This document shows positions 44,829 through 55,468 of a DNA stretch of 64,000 bases, in pieces. The DNA lies in the NCBI GenBank assembly GCA_949751835.1, contig CATKHK010000009.1, positions 310,001 through 374,000 on the forward strand. Reading direction: 5' to 3'. Each line of letters begins with the position of its first letter. The stretch's first letter is position 1. A program made the translations under genes and the position numbers. The stretch comes from Blepharisma japonicum (Eukaryota > Ciliophora > Heterotrichea > Heterotrichida > Blepharismidae). The notes under the pieces were generated by a model that ran no database searches, was not told the origin of the DNA, and was given only the letters and a program-made list of their open reading frames with translations.

Positions 44829-46031
44829 TTAGAAATCAAAGTTATACGAATAAATTTGGGAATTTTCAAGCAAAATTCTTTTGGTGTAATAAGGAAAGAC
44901 AAGCTCTCTATGTAGAAAACCTTTAAAACCTCTAGATGTAAATGAGGCATAAGCTGAGTCTGTGAATGTTATTATTTTTCTGGTGCGGAGTTTTCGCAAT
45001 TCTTCGAATTTTTTGAAACCTTCCGAGATTTCGCTGGTTTTTAAGCATTTAGCTAGTAAAAAGGCATCTTCAAATCCAAGCGAAGCTTCTTGGAGTGAAA
45101 ACTGTGAGATACTATGAGCGGCATCTCCAATTAAGCAAATTCTTCCATCATATCATTTTTCGAGCATATTCAGCTTATAAATTGGATAAATTCCTATATT
45201 ATCCACAGTCGAGAAAATGATATCTTTAATAAAAACAGCATCCTTTGCAAAAGTCCCTATCAATTTATGTTTCCACTCGTCAGCTGAAATATAATTATTA
45301 TTTAAATTTTCCTCTGGAGATGCATGAGAATGTATAGTTGCAGTTCAGTAAACTTGATCCTTTGCTGTATTTTTAAAGCTGAAAACTCCTTCTCTGCACA
45401 GCAAAACATTATAATCTGTAGTCTTAGGTGAAGTTGGACATGTAGAAAATCCACAAAATCTGACTGTTTTATCATATGCAGGGGATGGGAAATTTGGAAA
45501 AATTATATTTCTCACCTGTGAAAAAGTTCCATCACTTCCAATCAAAAAATCTCCTTCGACTTCGCTCTTGTCTTTAAAAATAATTTTCAGATTTTTTTCA
45601 GTGTTTTCTATATGTGAAATTTCCTTTTCATAATGAATTTTTATCCCTTGCAAACTGAGCTCATTTAGGATGGTTTTGTGGAGCCTGCTTTTTTTGATGA
45701 TTATGGAATCTGTGCCGTATATGGCTTCATTATCACTTTCATCAATAATTTTTAATTTATTCTTGTAATTCCAATATATTATTTTGTTTAAAGGAAAGCT
45801 AAATGCCTTGATTTGATGATAGATATCAAGATAACTAAGAATTTTTGTGCCATTTGTTGGAATTATTAAAGGAATCCCAGAATTATCAGGCCGAAATTTC
45901 TCTTTTTCAAAGATAATAGGCTCTATATTTGCTTGCTTTAGAAATAAAGCTGTAAGTGGTCCTGAAAGTCCTGCCCCTATAATGATAGCTCTTTTAGATG
46001 AAAAGGCTCTGCTAAAAAGTCTTTTCATCAT
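44829..46031 (-). CDS. FAD-dependent monooxygenase (UbiH/PHBH type), 400 aa
   Basis: Class A flavoprotein monooxygenase. The N-terminus MMKRLFSRAFSSKRA may be a mitochondrial presequence. The dinucleotide fold is AIIIGAGLSGPLTALFL with the acidic residue in IIFEKE. The DG motif is DFLIGSDGTFSQVRN (about 166) and the GD motif is GRICLIGDAAHSISQFSLQEASLGFEDA (about 290). TGA at 45345 and again in EKWYDGRIC is Trp. These enzymes hydroxylate aromatic or quinone-like substrates with NAD(P)H and O2; the actual substrate is unknown. The stop is TAA. Confidence 0.88.
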
Positions 46032-46287
46032 TTTTAAATCCTTTATCTCATAAATGGCTTCTAAATTGACAATTATAAAGGCAAAATATATAAATTAAAC
46101 TTGGAAGAAAAGTCACAACTATGATAGAAAGATTTAAAAACAATAATTATTTATAAAATTTAAACCGCTTTAAAATATCAATAATGTTTATCAGAGTTTC
46201 TTGCAAAACCTATCTACATTCCTCACACCCCTTTAATTATCATTTTATCATGAATCTTCATCTTCAGTTCGCTTATCTTATATAAAT

Positions 46288-46635
46288 ATGGTCAAGGAAA
46301 CAAAAGAATTAGAGCCAGTGACAAGAGACTACACCATTCATCTTCACAAGCGTCTCCATCATACCAATCTCAAAAAGCGAGCTCCTAAGTCAATAAGAAT
46401 CATCAAAGACTTCGCTCAAAGAGTAATGAAGACTAAAGATGTCAGAATTGACTATCACTTAAACAACTTTTTATGGTCAAGAGGCATCAAGCATGTACCT
46501 TTCAGAGTAAGAGTGAGGATGGAAAGAAAAAGAACTGAAGAAGAAACTGCTGGAGAAGAGCTTTACACCTTGGTCAGATATTTGCCTGTAGACTCATTCG
46601 AAGGACTTAGACCAGAGAAAGTAGAAAGCGAGTAA
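46288..46635 (+). CDS. RPL31: Large-subunit ribosomal protein eL31, 115 aa
   Basis: Full-length match to eL31 of the cytosolic 60S subunit near the exit tunnel. Typical segments are VTRDYTIHLHKRLHHTNLKK, KRAPKSIRIIKDFA, TKDVRIDYHLNNFLWSRGIK and the C-terminal ELYTLVRYLPVDSFEGL. The single Trp uses TGG, not TGA. No intron. A short pyrimidine-rich region precedes the gene. It converges with the kinase gene, with 16 bp between the stops. Confidence 0.97.
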   Translation: MVKETKELEPVTRDYTIHLHKRLHHTNLKKRAPKSIRIIKDFAQRVMKTKDVRIDYHLNNFLWSRGIKHVPFRVRVRMERKRTEEETAGEELYTLVRYLPVDSFEGLRPEKVESE

Positions 46636-46651
46636 CACATAAATAATTTAC

Positions 46652-48070
46652 TTAAAAATATTTATGAAATGGAAAGATTTTTGCATTTTTCATATAGTCT
46701 GTATGCGCTCCATATCTTGACTTATTGAGGTTTTTTGTACTCATGATTTTAGAAAATACTGATATCATGGCTTGGCTAGCTTGATGATCATCAGAGGAAA
46801 GAAAACTTTTAGTTATTTCTTGAACATTATATGTATTACATGCTTTTGGTTTATTTTTCTCCATTAGTTGTGGGCAATTTTTCAACTCATTGGTAATTTG
46901 AGCAGAATTTGGCAGATTTTGAGAATCAGAAAATAAAGGTAATAATGTATTTTCTATTTTTATTTGTTTCCTACCATTTCTAATTGCTGCTAGATTACTG
47001 ATTTCATTTGCTTCTTCATTTGATGATTCTGTAGCTTTATGAAAAAGCTCGAAAATTGTTTTGACAATCCAAGAGATATTTTCTAGAATACCAATATGAA
47101 GGGAAGATGAATTCTCTCTAACTTTTCGATCTTTCGATAATCTTTTTTGGTTCACTTTTTTAGGCCTGTTATCCTTGAGACTTAGATTATTAAAATATTG
47201 CAACTTAGGGATGTCTGAATTAGATTTCCTGCTGATTTGGGCTAAAAGTGAGCCTTTTGGAACTTCGATATTCAAGAAAAATAATTTTTCTATTATTTTT
47301 GGATGGCTCAAAATGTCTTTTATAGCTGGTCTTTCATCACGCTTTTCATTCAAGCATCAAGAGACAAAATAAATCAAGTCTTTCGAGATACCTGGTACAC
47401 TTATTGGCTTATATGGCTTATATGGCTTATATAGCTTTTTTTTAGATGATTTGAAAGGATATTTTCCTTCACAAAGAGCATATAATACACATCCAAGAGC
47501 CCAAATGTCGCTTTTCTTTGACGCAACTTCTCCTTTTTTCATACTTGGAGATTTATATCTATCTGTCCCTTCAGAAGTTGCAGCGTTTTCATGGCGAGCC
47601 AAACCAAAATCGGCAATTTTAATCTTATTATTTTTATCCAATAGAATATTGTCCAATTTAATATCCTGATGAATAAAATCGTTAGTGTGCAAGCACTCTA
47701 ATCCCAGACATATTTCTATGAAATACTTGCGTATCTCGTTTTTAGTCAAAATATTTTTAGTCAAATTATTTTTAGCTACTTTCTTGCGAAGATCTGTTTC
47801 ACAAATATCTGTAATTAAAAATATCCTTCCATCAGCCTTGATCAAGTCTTTTAAATGAATTAAATAAGGATTTTCAAACTCTGAGAGGACTCTGATTTCA
47901 TTTTCTATGTTTTTCTTAGATCTAGGCTGCAAAATTTCTTTCATTGCGTAAAATTCGTCCTCAGATGAGGCCCCAATTTTTTTAACTTTGCAAACGACTC
48001 CAAAGGCTCCACTCCCAAGATTTTCAATGATTGTATAATTTTTAGTGACTTCAGCAGGATAGTCGTCCAT
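46652..48070 (-). CDS. Protein kinase with HQD catalytic loop, 472 aa
   Basis: Residues about 12-270 form a Ser/Thr-type kinase domain: LGSGAFGVVCKVKK glycine loop, FYAMKEI lysine, HQDIKLDNILL catalytic loop (Gln where Arg is usual), ADFGLARH and KSDIWALGCVLYALCEGKYPF. The APE motif reads SPS. It resembles NEK/CAMK-like kinases but I cannot place it in a family. A KPYKPYKPI repeat near residue 225 comes from a 9-bp tandem repeat in the DNA. TGA at 47357 is Trp (SWCLNEKRDERPA, subdomain XI). The 190-residue tail is Ser/Asn/Lys-rich. The stop is TAA. Confidence 0.85.
47405..47433. repeat. Short 9-bp tandem repeat inside kinase gene
   Basis: Three near-perfect copies of GGCTTATAT in tandem on the plus strand, encoding KPYKPYKPI in the minus-strand kinase. 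The unit is a multiple of three, so the frame is kept. It probably arose by slippage. Confidence 0.6.
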
Positions 48071-48216
48071 ATAATATCGAATTGTAGAAAACAGATAATA
48101 ATCAGTATTAAATTGAGTAGCTTTTCTATAAAAATTTTTATCAATTATTTAAGTGAAGGTTATATTATCCTTATTAGACATATCTATAAATGTTTATTCT
48201 TATTTCAAGAGACTAT

Positions 48217-50181
48217 CTAAATATCATTTAAAATTTTATAAAAGTTCCATCCTCCTTCTCCATCAAACTTGAGGATGTAATTATGATATTTCATCAAACT
48301 ATCTCTATGTGAAACTGTTATCAATGTGATGCCTTTGTTTTTCAAAGTCTGATAAATATCCCCTTCAATATCCATGCTTATCGCACTAGTGCAATCATCT
48401 AAAATAGCAAACTTTGGTAAATGGTATAAAACTCTACTAATTGCAATTCTTTGTTTTTGGCCACCACTAAGGGTGTCATTTCAGTCTTCAATTTGTTCAA
48501 AGCCTCCTCGCTTTTCTAAGACTTCATCTAACTTAAGAAATTTTAAAAATTCTTCAAGATCCTCATCAGTGATCCCTTGTGCCAGCATTTGCTCTTTTGT
48601 GTGTGGATAAATGATCTGTTCTCTCAAAGTCCCATATGGTAAATACGGCCGTTGTGGGATATAAAAAATTTGATTCATTGGTGGAGTCTCAATTGTTCCT
48701 GAAAACAAAGGCCAAAGCTGCCCTAAAATGCGGAACAATGAAGTTTTCCCACATCCGTTTGGACCTTGTATAAAGGTATTCATCCCTGGGTTTATAGTAA
48801 AAGATATAGATTTTATCAGCAAATCCCCATTAGGAGACACAATTGGGACATCTTCAAATCTGATTTTATCGGAAATTATTAGTCTTCCCCTTTCAGAATT
48901 CGAAAATTCTGAGTCTAAAATCATATCTCGCTTATATTCTCCACTAGCCAATTCATCCAAGACATCGTCCGCTTCTTGTATAAGTGACGTATAGCCGATT
49001 AAAGACTGGATTTCTTTATAAGACACTACCATTCTCCCTACAGCTTTAGCTAAATTTATAAGCAAACTTGAATTTTTTATGAAATCCCTCGTAATTGCAG
49101 AAGGATCATCTCCTATTTTGGCCAAATAATTGCTGCTTTTATTTCCAAAAACAGGTAGCCCTAATACTCCATATGCTACCATGACAGCACCATATTTGAC
49201 GAGCATGTTATCGCAGGCGCTCATAAAATACCGCTTAGCCAGCATATATTTTATATGTGATACTAACCCTCCAAGGATCTGGCTCAGCCTTCTAAGCTCC
49301 CATTCTTTACCTTGATAAAAAGCTATTTCTTCTGAATGGTCGACTATATCTGTATGAAGAGTCCTATAAATCCCTTCATTTCTCTGTTCCTGTGCAGTTA
49401 GCAAACTAATTGGTGGGGAGATAAAGCGGATGATAATCCCTGATATAAAATACCACCCAATTATTACAAGTGGGCCTTTATATCCCATAAGTTCAGACAG
49501 TTTTCTGCTCAACAAAACTATATCAAGCAGAGGTTTAGTCAAGTTTGAGTACAAATTGCTGAGACAGTTTGCCCATTTTTCTATATCCTGTGTAAATCTT
49601 TGATCAGGGTTCGGGATTCTGTTATCTAAATTGGACATCTGATAATAGACAAGACCTTTTATATATTTTTCATTCAAATATAGTGCCATTCTTTGCCTAA
49701 ACTGCAGTGATAGTTTTCTTATTATATACTCTAAGCCACTATTCACCATTGAGGCTGGTATTGCAAACATCCCCAAATGCACGAGCTATATAAAAATTAC
49801 CCTTTTAAGAAACAATAAAAAATCCTGATTCACTATAGCTTTAACTATTGACCCATTAATTGTGGAGATAGAAATGCTTAAAATAGTTCGTAAAACCAAT
49901 CCTGCTGTAAGGCAAAATAAATTTATGAATTCCTGGGATCTTCAAGCGGGAATTACCACATGTATTAAATGGCAAAGTTTGATTATGAAATCAATATTTA
50001 GCACCCTTTTGCTTTTCTTTGATCGTGATATCTCAGGAAATTTTTTATTATCAATTTGTTGCGATCTACGAATTATCCATAAAAGTCCACATAAAGTTCC
50101 GATAAGTGCGATTTTGCGTTGTTTTGAAGAAATTGCTGCTTTAAAGAACCGAAAAACATGATAGTCAATAGGTATGTTCAT
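48217..50181 (-). CDS. Peroxisomal ABC half-transporter, ABCD family, 649 aa
   Basis: Matches ABCD1-3 (ALD/PMP70) half-transporters that import fatty acyl-CoA into peroxisomes. The membrane domain includes [20 protein letters not shown], then [14 protein letters not shown] (the family EAA-like region). The ATPase domain has Walker [13 protein letters not shown] (about 470), an LSGGQKQR signature, Walker [13 protein letters not shown] and the switch His in TVSHR. The residue after the Walker B Asp is Asp rather than the usual catalytic Glu. A 15-nt intron (49786-49800) joins a 127-residue first exon. TGA codons at 49942 and 48481 are Trp. The stop is TAG. Confidence 0.94.
49786..49800 (-). other. 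15-nt intron in ABCD transporter gene
   Basis: Minus strand GTAATTTTTATATAG, phase 0, joining FLLFLKR to LVHLGMF. A is at position 10. Confidence 0.92.
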
Positions 50182-50267
50182 ATTTATAAATAAATCTCAC
50201 ACAAAAAGATAAATGACATCATCAAATATTATTTAGCTTTTCGTTAATGCTAATTATCTAGCTTAAA

Positions 50268-51011
50268 TTAATCCTTCTCAGCTTCACCAGAAGTCCATAA
50301 TGTATGGTTGTCTCTGAGTAGCTGCATTATTAAAGTTGCATCCTTATAGTTCTCTTCTGAGATATTATCTAATTCTGGCATCGCTTCATCAAATGCGCTT
50401 TTGGCCATTTCACAGGCTTTTTCTTGCTCCTGCTTGATTTCATAGTAAAATACTGAGAAATTTAGTGCTAAGCCAAGTCTTGTAGGATGGGTTGGCGGCA
50501 ATTCATTTTTAGCTATTTCAAATGCTTCCAAATAAGACTCTTCCGCTTTAGATGCTGGAGCGTTTTTTGCGGCTCCTTGAGCAAATTCAGACATATAGCG
50601 GTAATAGTCACCCTTCATTTTGTGATAGAAAACGCGAGCTTCTGAGTTTGCTGCCTTTGGAACCAGATCAGTGTCAATTAAATTGAGAATATCATCGCAA
50701 TTACGCCTAAGCTCAGTTTCTACCTCACCACGATAGCTCTCAGCTGCTGTTTTATGAGCAGCATTGCCTCTTCTTTCTTCTTTATGCTCAATAGAATTCA
50801 AGACTCTCCAAGAAGTTCTGCGAGCTCCTACAACATTTTTATAAGCTACTGAAAGGATATTTCTTTCGTCAACTGTTAAGTCCTGCGCTGACTTTTTGAC
50901 GAAAGCTTTGACATAGCCAACCATTTCTTCATAGCGCTCTGACTGTTCTGAGAGGCGGGCGAGGTAAATTAACTCATCGCGCTCCAATGATTCAGGCCTG
51001 TCAATATTCAT
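50268..51011 (-). CDS. 14-3-3 protein, 247 aa
   Basis: Full-length 14-3-3, a dimeric phosphoserine/threonine-binding adaptor in the cytosol. Conserved helices are recognisable: [64 protein letters not shown], and [22 protein letters not shown]. The phosphopeptide-binding Lys/Arg/Arg/Tyr positions appear kept. Trp codons are TGG. No intron. It is only 25 bp downstream of the next minus-strand gene's stop. Confidence 0.97.
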   Translation of the reverse strand: MNIDRPESLERDELIYLARLSEQSERYEEMVGYVKAFVKKSAQDLTVDERNILSVAYKNVVGARRTSWRVLNSIEHKEERRGNAAHKTAAESYRGEVETELRRNCDDILNLIDTDLVPKAANSEARVFYHKMKGDYYRYMSEFAQGAAKNAPASKAEESYLEAFEIAKNELPPTHPTRLGLALNFSVFYYEIKQEQEKACEMAKSAFDEAMPELDNISEENYKDATLIMQLLRDNHTLWTSGEAEKD

Positions 51012-51036
51012 ATTTATTATTCTTAAAAATGGTTAC

Positions 51037-52836
51037 TTAAGGTTGGGTTTTCTGAAAATGCTCAATTCCATCCCAGACTGTTAACAATTGTCCGATAGCC
51101 CCATTGATTTGGACATTAGTTTTAGAAAGGCTTTTAAGCTCATCTAGATCAATATTTTTAAGCTGATCATTCATTTCTAACTTTTTGGTGAGGTAAAAGA
51201 CTTGGGCTCTTAGGTCAGAATTTTCACTAAAAAGTTTTTTGGAGTCATCTCCTGACCGTCTTTTATCAACCTCTAGCTGGTTGTTTCTTTCTAACAATTG
51301 CTTAAAATTATAAGAAGTCTCATGAAACTCTGCATCGAGCTTTTTGACGTTTTCTTCATGCTTCCTATGCTCATCTATTAAAGTTTCATGCTTATTTTTC
51401 TCTTTTATGAACTCTTCTTTGAGTTTATTAGTTTCTTCAATTAATGCAATATTTTCTGCATATTTTGATTTAAACTGTTCCATGCTATAAACAGCTTCTT
51501 TTCTAGAGTCTTCAATTTGCTTAATAGCGATTCTCATGTCTTTGCTATCAATTTCTCTTAATTTCTTGTTCAATTGGGTTTCTTGGTATACTTTTTCTTT
51601 TTCCATATCATTTTTGAGCTCAACAATTTGTACTGCAAGCTGCTTTTTCTCAGCCAAAAGTTGTGCACAAGATTTCTCAATAAGATCTTTAGCATATTCT
51701 AACCCTCTTGATTTATTTAAATATTCATCTCTTTCTATAGCAACTTCATTGATTTTTTTAGTAATTTCTTCTAATTGAACTCTCAATGAAGTAATAGTGG
51801 TGTCTTGGTCAATTTTTTCTTGCAAAATCGCGATTTGTTTTTGTAAGTCAATTATTTGTTTGTTTTTTTCTTCTACTACATAATTTTTATAACTTTCCAT
51901 TGCTTCTAGCTTTTCCATTGCCTTTTTTATTGTTAGATCTTGTTTGTCAAATTTTAGCTTCAGTTCATTAGCCCAGGTTTTCGCTAATTCTTTTTCCTTT
52001 GTAATTTCTGCTAGCCTTTTCATAATATCGTCCCTAGAAAGTGTTTCCCCATTTAACTGTTTTCTATATTTTTCGGTTTCTTGATTAAAATACTGGATAT
52101 TTTCCCTATAAACCCCTTCAGCTTCTTTATAGTCTTCTATAGCTTTTTCCAAACTCATTTGCAGAGATAAATGCCTAGTCGCTAAATCTCGATTTTCCCT
52201 TCCAAGAACTGCAAGCCTTGCTTCTAAGTCTGCTTGCAGTTTTTTATATTTTGCTTTTAAGGCAAAAATACTTTCATTTAGAGGTCCTGTTTCCATCCCA
52301 TCAAGAGGAAACATGGATTTTTCGTCTTTTTCTTTTTCTTTTAGTAGTTTTAATTCAAGTTCTAAGAAATATATTTGCTGTTGGAGGTTATGAATGTATT
52401 CGTCTTCTAAACTTATTTGTGTTTTTGTTTTGCTAGCAGTTTTTGTTGTTGCAGTGGTGGGCCGTTTTTTAGCATCTGACTGCTTTGGGTCATTTACCAG
52501 TGTTCTTAGACCTGGCGCATAACTTTCTTGTGCTTTTGCTTCATTTCTGTATGAATTTTCAGTGCGCCTTGGATCAACTCTAACTTGTTCAGGGACTTTA
52601 GACTCAGACCAATAAGAACCTCGCTGATCTTGGCTCATCTCAGCAGGTCTACTGCTTGTTTGAAAATTTTGAAAAGTTCCACGAGGGTCTTGCCTCTGGG
52701 AATTTAAATTTTGCGGAGGTTCCTGCTTTGAAAAAGAATAAGAGCTATACGATTCTAGAATTTTAGGGTCATAGCTCGGTGCTTGTCTTTGGGCATTAGT
52801 AAATTGGACTGAGCTTTGATATCCTTGCCGTTCCAT
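51037..52836 (-). CDS. Coiled-coil protein, 599 aa
   Basis: Residues 1-140 are Ser/Gln/Pro-rich with repeated DPRRT/QRDPRG-type phrases and probably disordered. Residues about 145-585 are one long coiled coil. No motor or binding domain is seen. The start is the ATG at 52836: it is the first ATG in frame, and the neighbouring plus-strand gene begins only 11 bp away, so an upstream non-ATG extension would run into that gene. Likely a structural protein of cortex or basal body (inference). Confidence 0.8.
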   Translation of the reverse strand: MERQGYQSSVQFTNAQRQAPSYDPKILESYSSYSFSKQEPPQNLNSQRQDPRGTFQNFQTSSRPAEMSQDQRGSYWSESKVPEQVRVDPRRTENSYRNEAKAQESYAPGLRTLVNDPKQSDAKKRPTTATTKTASKTKTQISLEDEYIHNLQQQIYFLELELKLLKEKEKDEKSMFPLDGMETGPLNESIFALKAKYKKLQADLEARLAVLGRENRDLATRHLSLQMSLEKAIEDYKEAEGVYRENIQYFNQETEKYRKQLNGETLSRDDIMKRLAEITKEKELAKTWANELKLKFDKQDLTIKKAMEKLEAMESYKNYVVEEKNKQIIDLQKQIAILQEKIDQDTTITSLRVQLEEITKKINEVAIERDEYLNKSRGLEYAKDLIEKSCAQLLAEKKQLAVQIVELKNDMEKEKVYQETQLNKKLREIDSKDMRIAIKQIEDSRKEAVYSMEQFKSKYAENIALIEETNKLKEEFIKEKNKHETLIDEHRKHEENVKKLDAEFHETSYNFKQLLERNNQLEVDKRRSGDDSKKLFSENSDLRAQVFYLTKKLEMNDQLKNIDLDELKSLSKTNVQINGAIGQLLTVWDGIEHFQKTQP

Positions 52837-52847
52837 ATAATATTTAA
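52837..52847. promoter_or_regulatory. 11-bp gap between divergent start codons
   Basis: Only ATAATATTTAA separates the ATG of the minus-strand coiled-coil gene from the ATG of plus-strand NSUN6. An in-frame TAA sits directly before the NSUN6 ATG, and no ATG lies further upstream in the other frame. Each promoter must therefore lie inside the other gene's coding region or be shared. Confidence 0.7.
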
Positions 52848-54056
52848 ATGAGCAAGGAATATTTTTTGGCACTATATGGTGAGGAAGGAGTAAATGTATT
52901 AAAAACTCCACCACCTTTTACAACATTGAGGGTAAACACACTTAAAATTGATATGAATGAAGCTATTAGGATACTTGAGCCTTTATTTCCAGGATATGAT
53001 ATAAAAATTCATGAAAAAATTAATGATTTATTATGTATACCAGTTAATGGGCCTTTTAATATTCAGCCAGTTGAGAAAGCAATTTTTGTAGACAATCGAT
53101 GCGGAGAGGCAATTTTGAGGGGTTCTCACATATACGCACCAGGGGTATTAGGAACAACTTCTGATTGTAATTGTAAAATAGTCCAAAAAAATGAAACAGT
53201 AAGTATCTACTCTATTTCTGTACCTATAAATCGAGGAACTAAAACAACATTAGAAAATGTGGCTGAGCCTTTTTATTTAGGAAATGGAGTTTGCCAAATG
53301 TCTCGTAGAGAAACCTTTTCAACTAATCAAGGTTTAGCAATTACTATCACCGAAGGTATTTATCAGACACCTTCCTTCGAAAATCTTCCAAAAAATTTAT
53401 TTTTCCCACAAAATGAGCCTAGTGCTTTAGTTGCTCATATCTTAGACGTAATAAAAAATTAGCCAAAACCGGGAGAATCTATACTTGATATGTGTGCTTC
53501 ACCTGGAGGAAAAACAACTCATATCTCAACTTTAATGCAGAACCAAGGAGAATTAATTGCTCTTGATAAAAGTAAAAAAAGGGTAGAAGAACTAAAAAGT
53601 GAAAATTATATAGATAACGTGAGTATTTGGGAAAGTTTTGCAGATGTCAGAAAAATTGACGCAACCAAAGCAAAGCAGCGCTTTGGAGAAAAAAAATTCG
53701 ATAAAATATTGCTAGATGCTCCATGCTCAGGATTAGGGCAAAGGCCTAAATTAAGCTTCCAAGAAATTAATGTGGATTCAACGGCTTTATATCAAAAAAA
53801 ATTTTTGGAAACTGCTTGCGATATGCTAAAACCAGGAGGAATTTTAGTATATTCCACATGCACTGTTACACAAGAAGGTAAAAAGTAGTCAGAAAACCAG
53901 CAAAACATAGGATGGGCTATTGAGAATTTAGAATTAGAGCTAATTAATCAGGAAATAATGATTGGGGATTCCAGTGAGCCTTTAGGATTGACGCAAGTAT
54001 TTTCTCCAATTTCACACAGCATGGGGTTTTTTATTGCAAAATTTAGGAGAAGTTAA
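52848..54056 (+). CDS. NSUN6: RNA m5C methyltransferase NSUN6, 392 aa
   Basis: Two 15-nt introns (53448-53462, 53878-53892) are removed. The N-terminal FTTLRVNTLK is followed by a PUA domain typical of NSUN6 (GEAILRGSHIYAPGVLG and PFYLGNGVCQMSRRE). The Rossmann methyltransferase domain has LDMCASPGGKTTHIS, LDKSKKRVEEL, LLDAPCSGLGQRPKL with one catalytic Cys, and LVYSTCTVTQEENQQ with the other. It ends MGFFIAKFRRS. NSUN6 methylates C72 of tRNA-Thr and tRNA-Cys and some mRNAs. The stop is TAA. Confidence 0.95.
53448..53462 (+). other. 15-nt intron in NSUN6 gene
   Basis: GTAATAAAAAATTAG, phase 0, joining HILD to PKPGESILDMC. A is at position 10. Confidence 0.94.
53878..53892 (+). other. 15-nt intron in NSUN6 gene
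   Basis: GTAAAAAGTAGTCAG, joining VTQE to ENQQNIGWAIE within a split Glu codon. A is at position 10. Confidence 0.93.
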
Positions 54057-54909
54057 ATAATTGAAGCATCTCAATATAATAAACTTTTTCTTTCGTGAAT
54101 AAGAATATGGTTACATTTCCAAAAATAAACTCATTATTAAGTAGATCTTTTCTATTGGATTTAGTTGAACTTAATGAATTTTTGCAGCAACGATAAAATA
54201 ATTTAACGAGAAGGAATAATGGTCATTTATGAGATAAATGTCAAAAATACTCCAAACCTAGAGAGAAAAAAAGAGGAAAATTCAATTCAACACTCAAATT
54301 AGGTTAATAATAATATATACTCCATAAGCTGATTTTAATGTAGTGCCTATTCAAACATGACTCATTCGATATGGGCCAAAAGAAAACAGCAGATTTTATG
54401 CATCTCATATCCTTAAAGTTTCCACAATCTTTCATAATATTTTTAACATTTTCCACTGATACAATACCTCCATGTTTCACTACACTCCAACCTCAACGGC
54501 TGTTCCTCATCTAAATTTTATACGTCCTCTAGTTAAGTAGGGGAGTAAAAAAATCTTATTTGAATTTTAAAATTTGCCTATTTATGCATTGGAATGAATA
54601 ATTTACAATATAAACTTTTTGGCAGCAGTGATTTCAGAAAATGAGATTAGGCTACTGAGATGCTTCATTTATATCTTTTTGTCCTAGCAACTCTTATGCA
54701 TTCTGGAGATATTCCTGGAACTAAATTAGCTTGGTGCTTGGCTCACCTCAGTTTTTGTTATCTTAACTAGAGCAATTCTTATGGTAATACACTAAATAGT
54801 CAAATTAAGATAATCTAATTTCTCCTGAAACAAAGCATTATAATTTAAGTTATATATATGGCCTCAAATTAAAACCTCTCTAATCAGCAGGCTTAATAAA
54901 GTATTATAA
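54057..54909. other. Gene-poor region with coding-like scraps, 853 bp
   Basis: No intact gene. Several short stretches look coding when TGA is Trp: a plus-strand frame from the ATG at 54107 interrupted by one TAA and ending at 54306; a 68-codon minus-strand frame at 54304-54510 with a VVKHGG phrase; and a plus-strand frame from the ATG at 54594 with an in-frame TAG. They may be remnants of one or more decayed genes or DNA transposons, or chance. I could not assign a family. Confidence 0.4.
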
Positions 54910-55449
54910 TTAGATAATAATTGAATTTGAAGTCATTCTTGACCATGATGGCTTCTGCGCCATGCTATAAATTGAATAAATCAATGTTATGTGTTTAAAT
55001 AACATTACTGAAGCACCTAAAGCACCATCTGAATATGCTTCATCTCAAGATCTATCACAGATCTCAACCTTTGAGAATGAAAAGCAGTATAAAAATCTTA
55101 CAAACAGCAAATAAATTGTAAAAATACTAAACAATGTTTCCATCAAAATAAAATAAAAATACTCTTCTATGTTATCTATGGAAATACACATACCAAGCAG
55201 AATACAATGATGTGACCTTTGCTTGTAGCAAGTTTGGCAGATATCACAGTGCCATGAATATCTGCATATTTCATTTCTGCATAATAAAACTCTTGCTTCC
55301 CTAAATCTGCATAAAATAATTGTCCCTAACAATACATAAGACATCAAATTATATAGAAAGTCCAGCTCGTTTCCATCTGATTGCTGCCTCCTGAAATAGC
55401 TAGTAACTCACCAAGTAAGACACTCAAAGGTTAAAAACAAAATATTCAT
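54910..55449 (-). CDS. DHHC-type palmitoyltransferase-like protein with SHHC, 179 aa
   Basis: The cysteine-rich core fits the DHHC spacing exactly: HC-x2-C-x2-C-x4-SHHC-x5-C-x4-N-x3-YF (WHCDICQTCYKQRSHHC and on), but Ser replaces the Asp of DHHC. Hydrophobic helices flank it: about 2-18, 40-60, 107-130 and 148-165, giving the usual four-span plan in a short protein. DHHC enzymes transfer palmitate to Cys of membrane proteins; the Asp-to-Ser change may weaken or abolish this. TGA at 55045 and another near the N-terminus are Trp. The stop is TAA. It may be a diverged or decaying gene. Confidence 0.7.
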
Positions 55450-55468
55450 TTACTAATTACAATAAAAT

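Noticed and set aside
52837-52914. N-terminal extension of the coiled-coil gene to 52914
   Set aside because: It would start at GTG and overlap NSUN6; the ATG at 52836 is the first true ATG.
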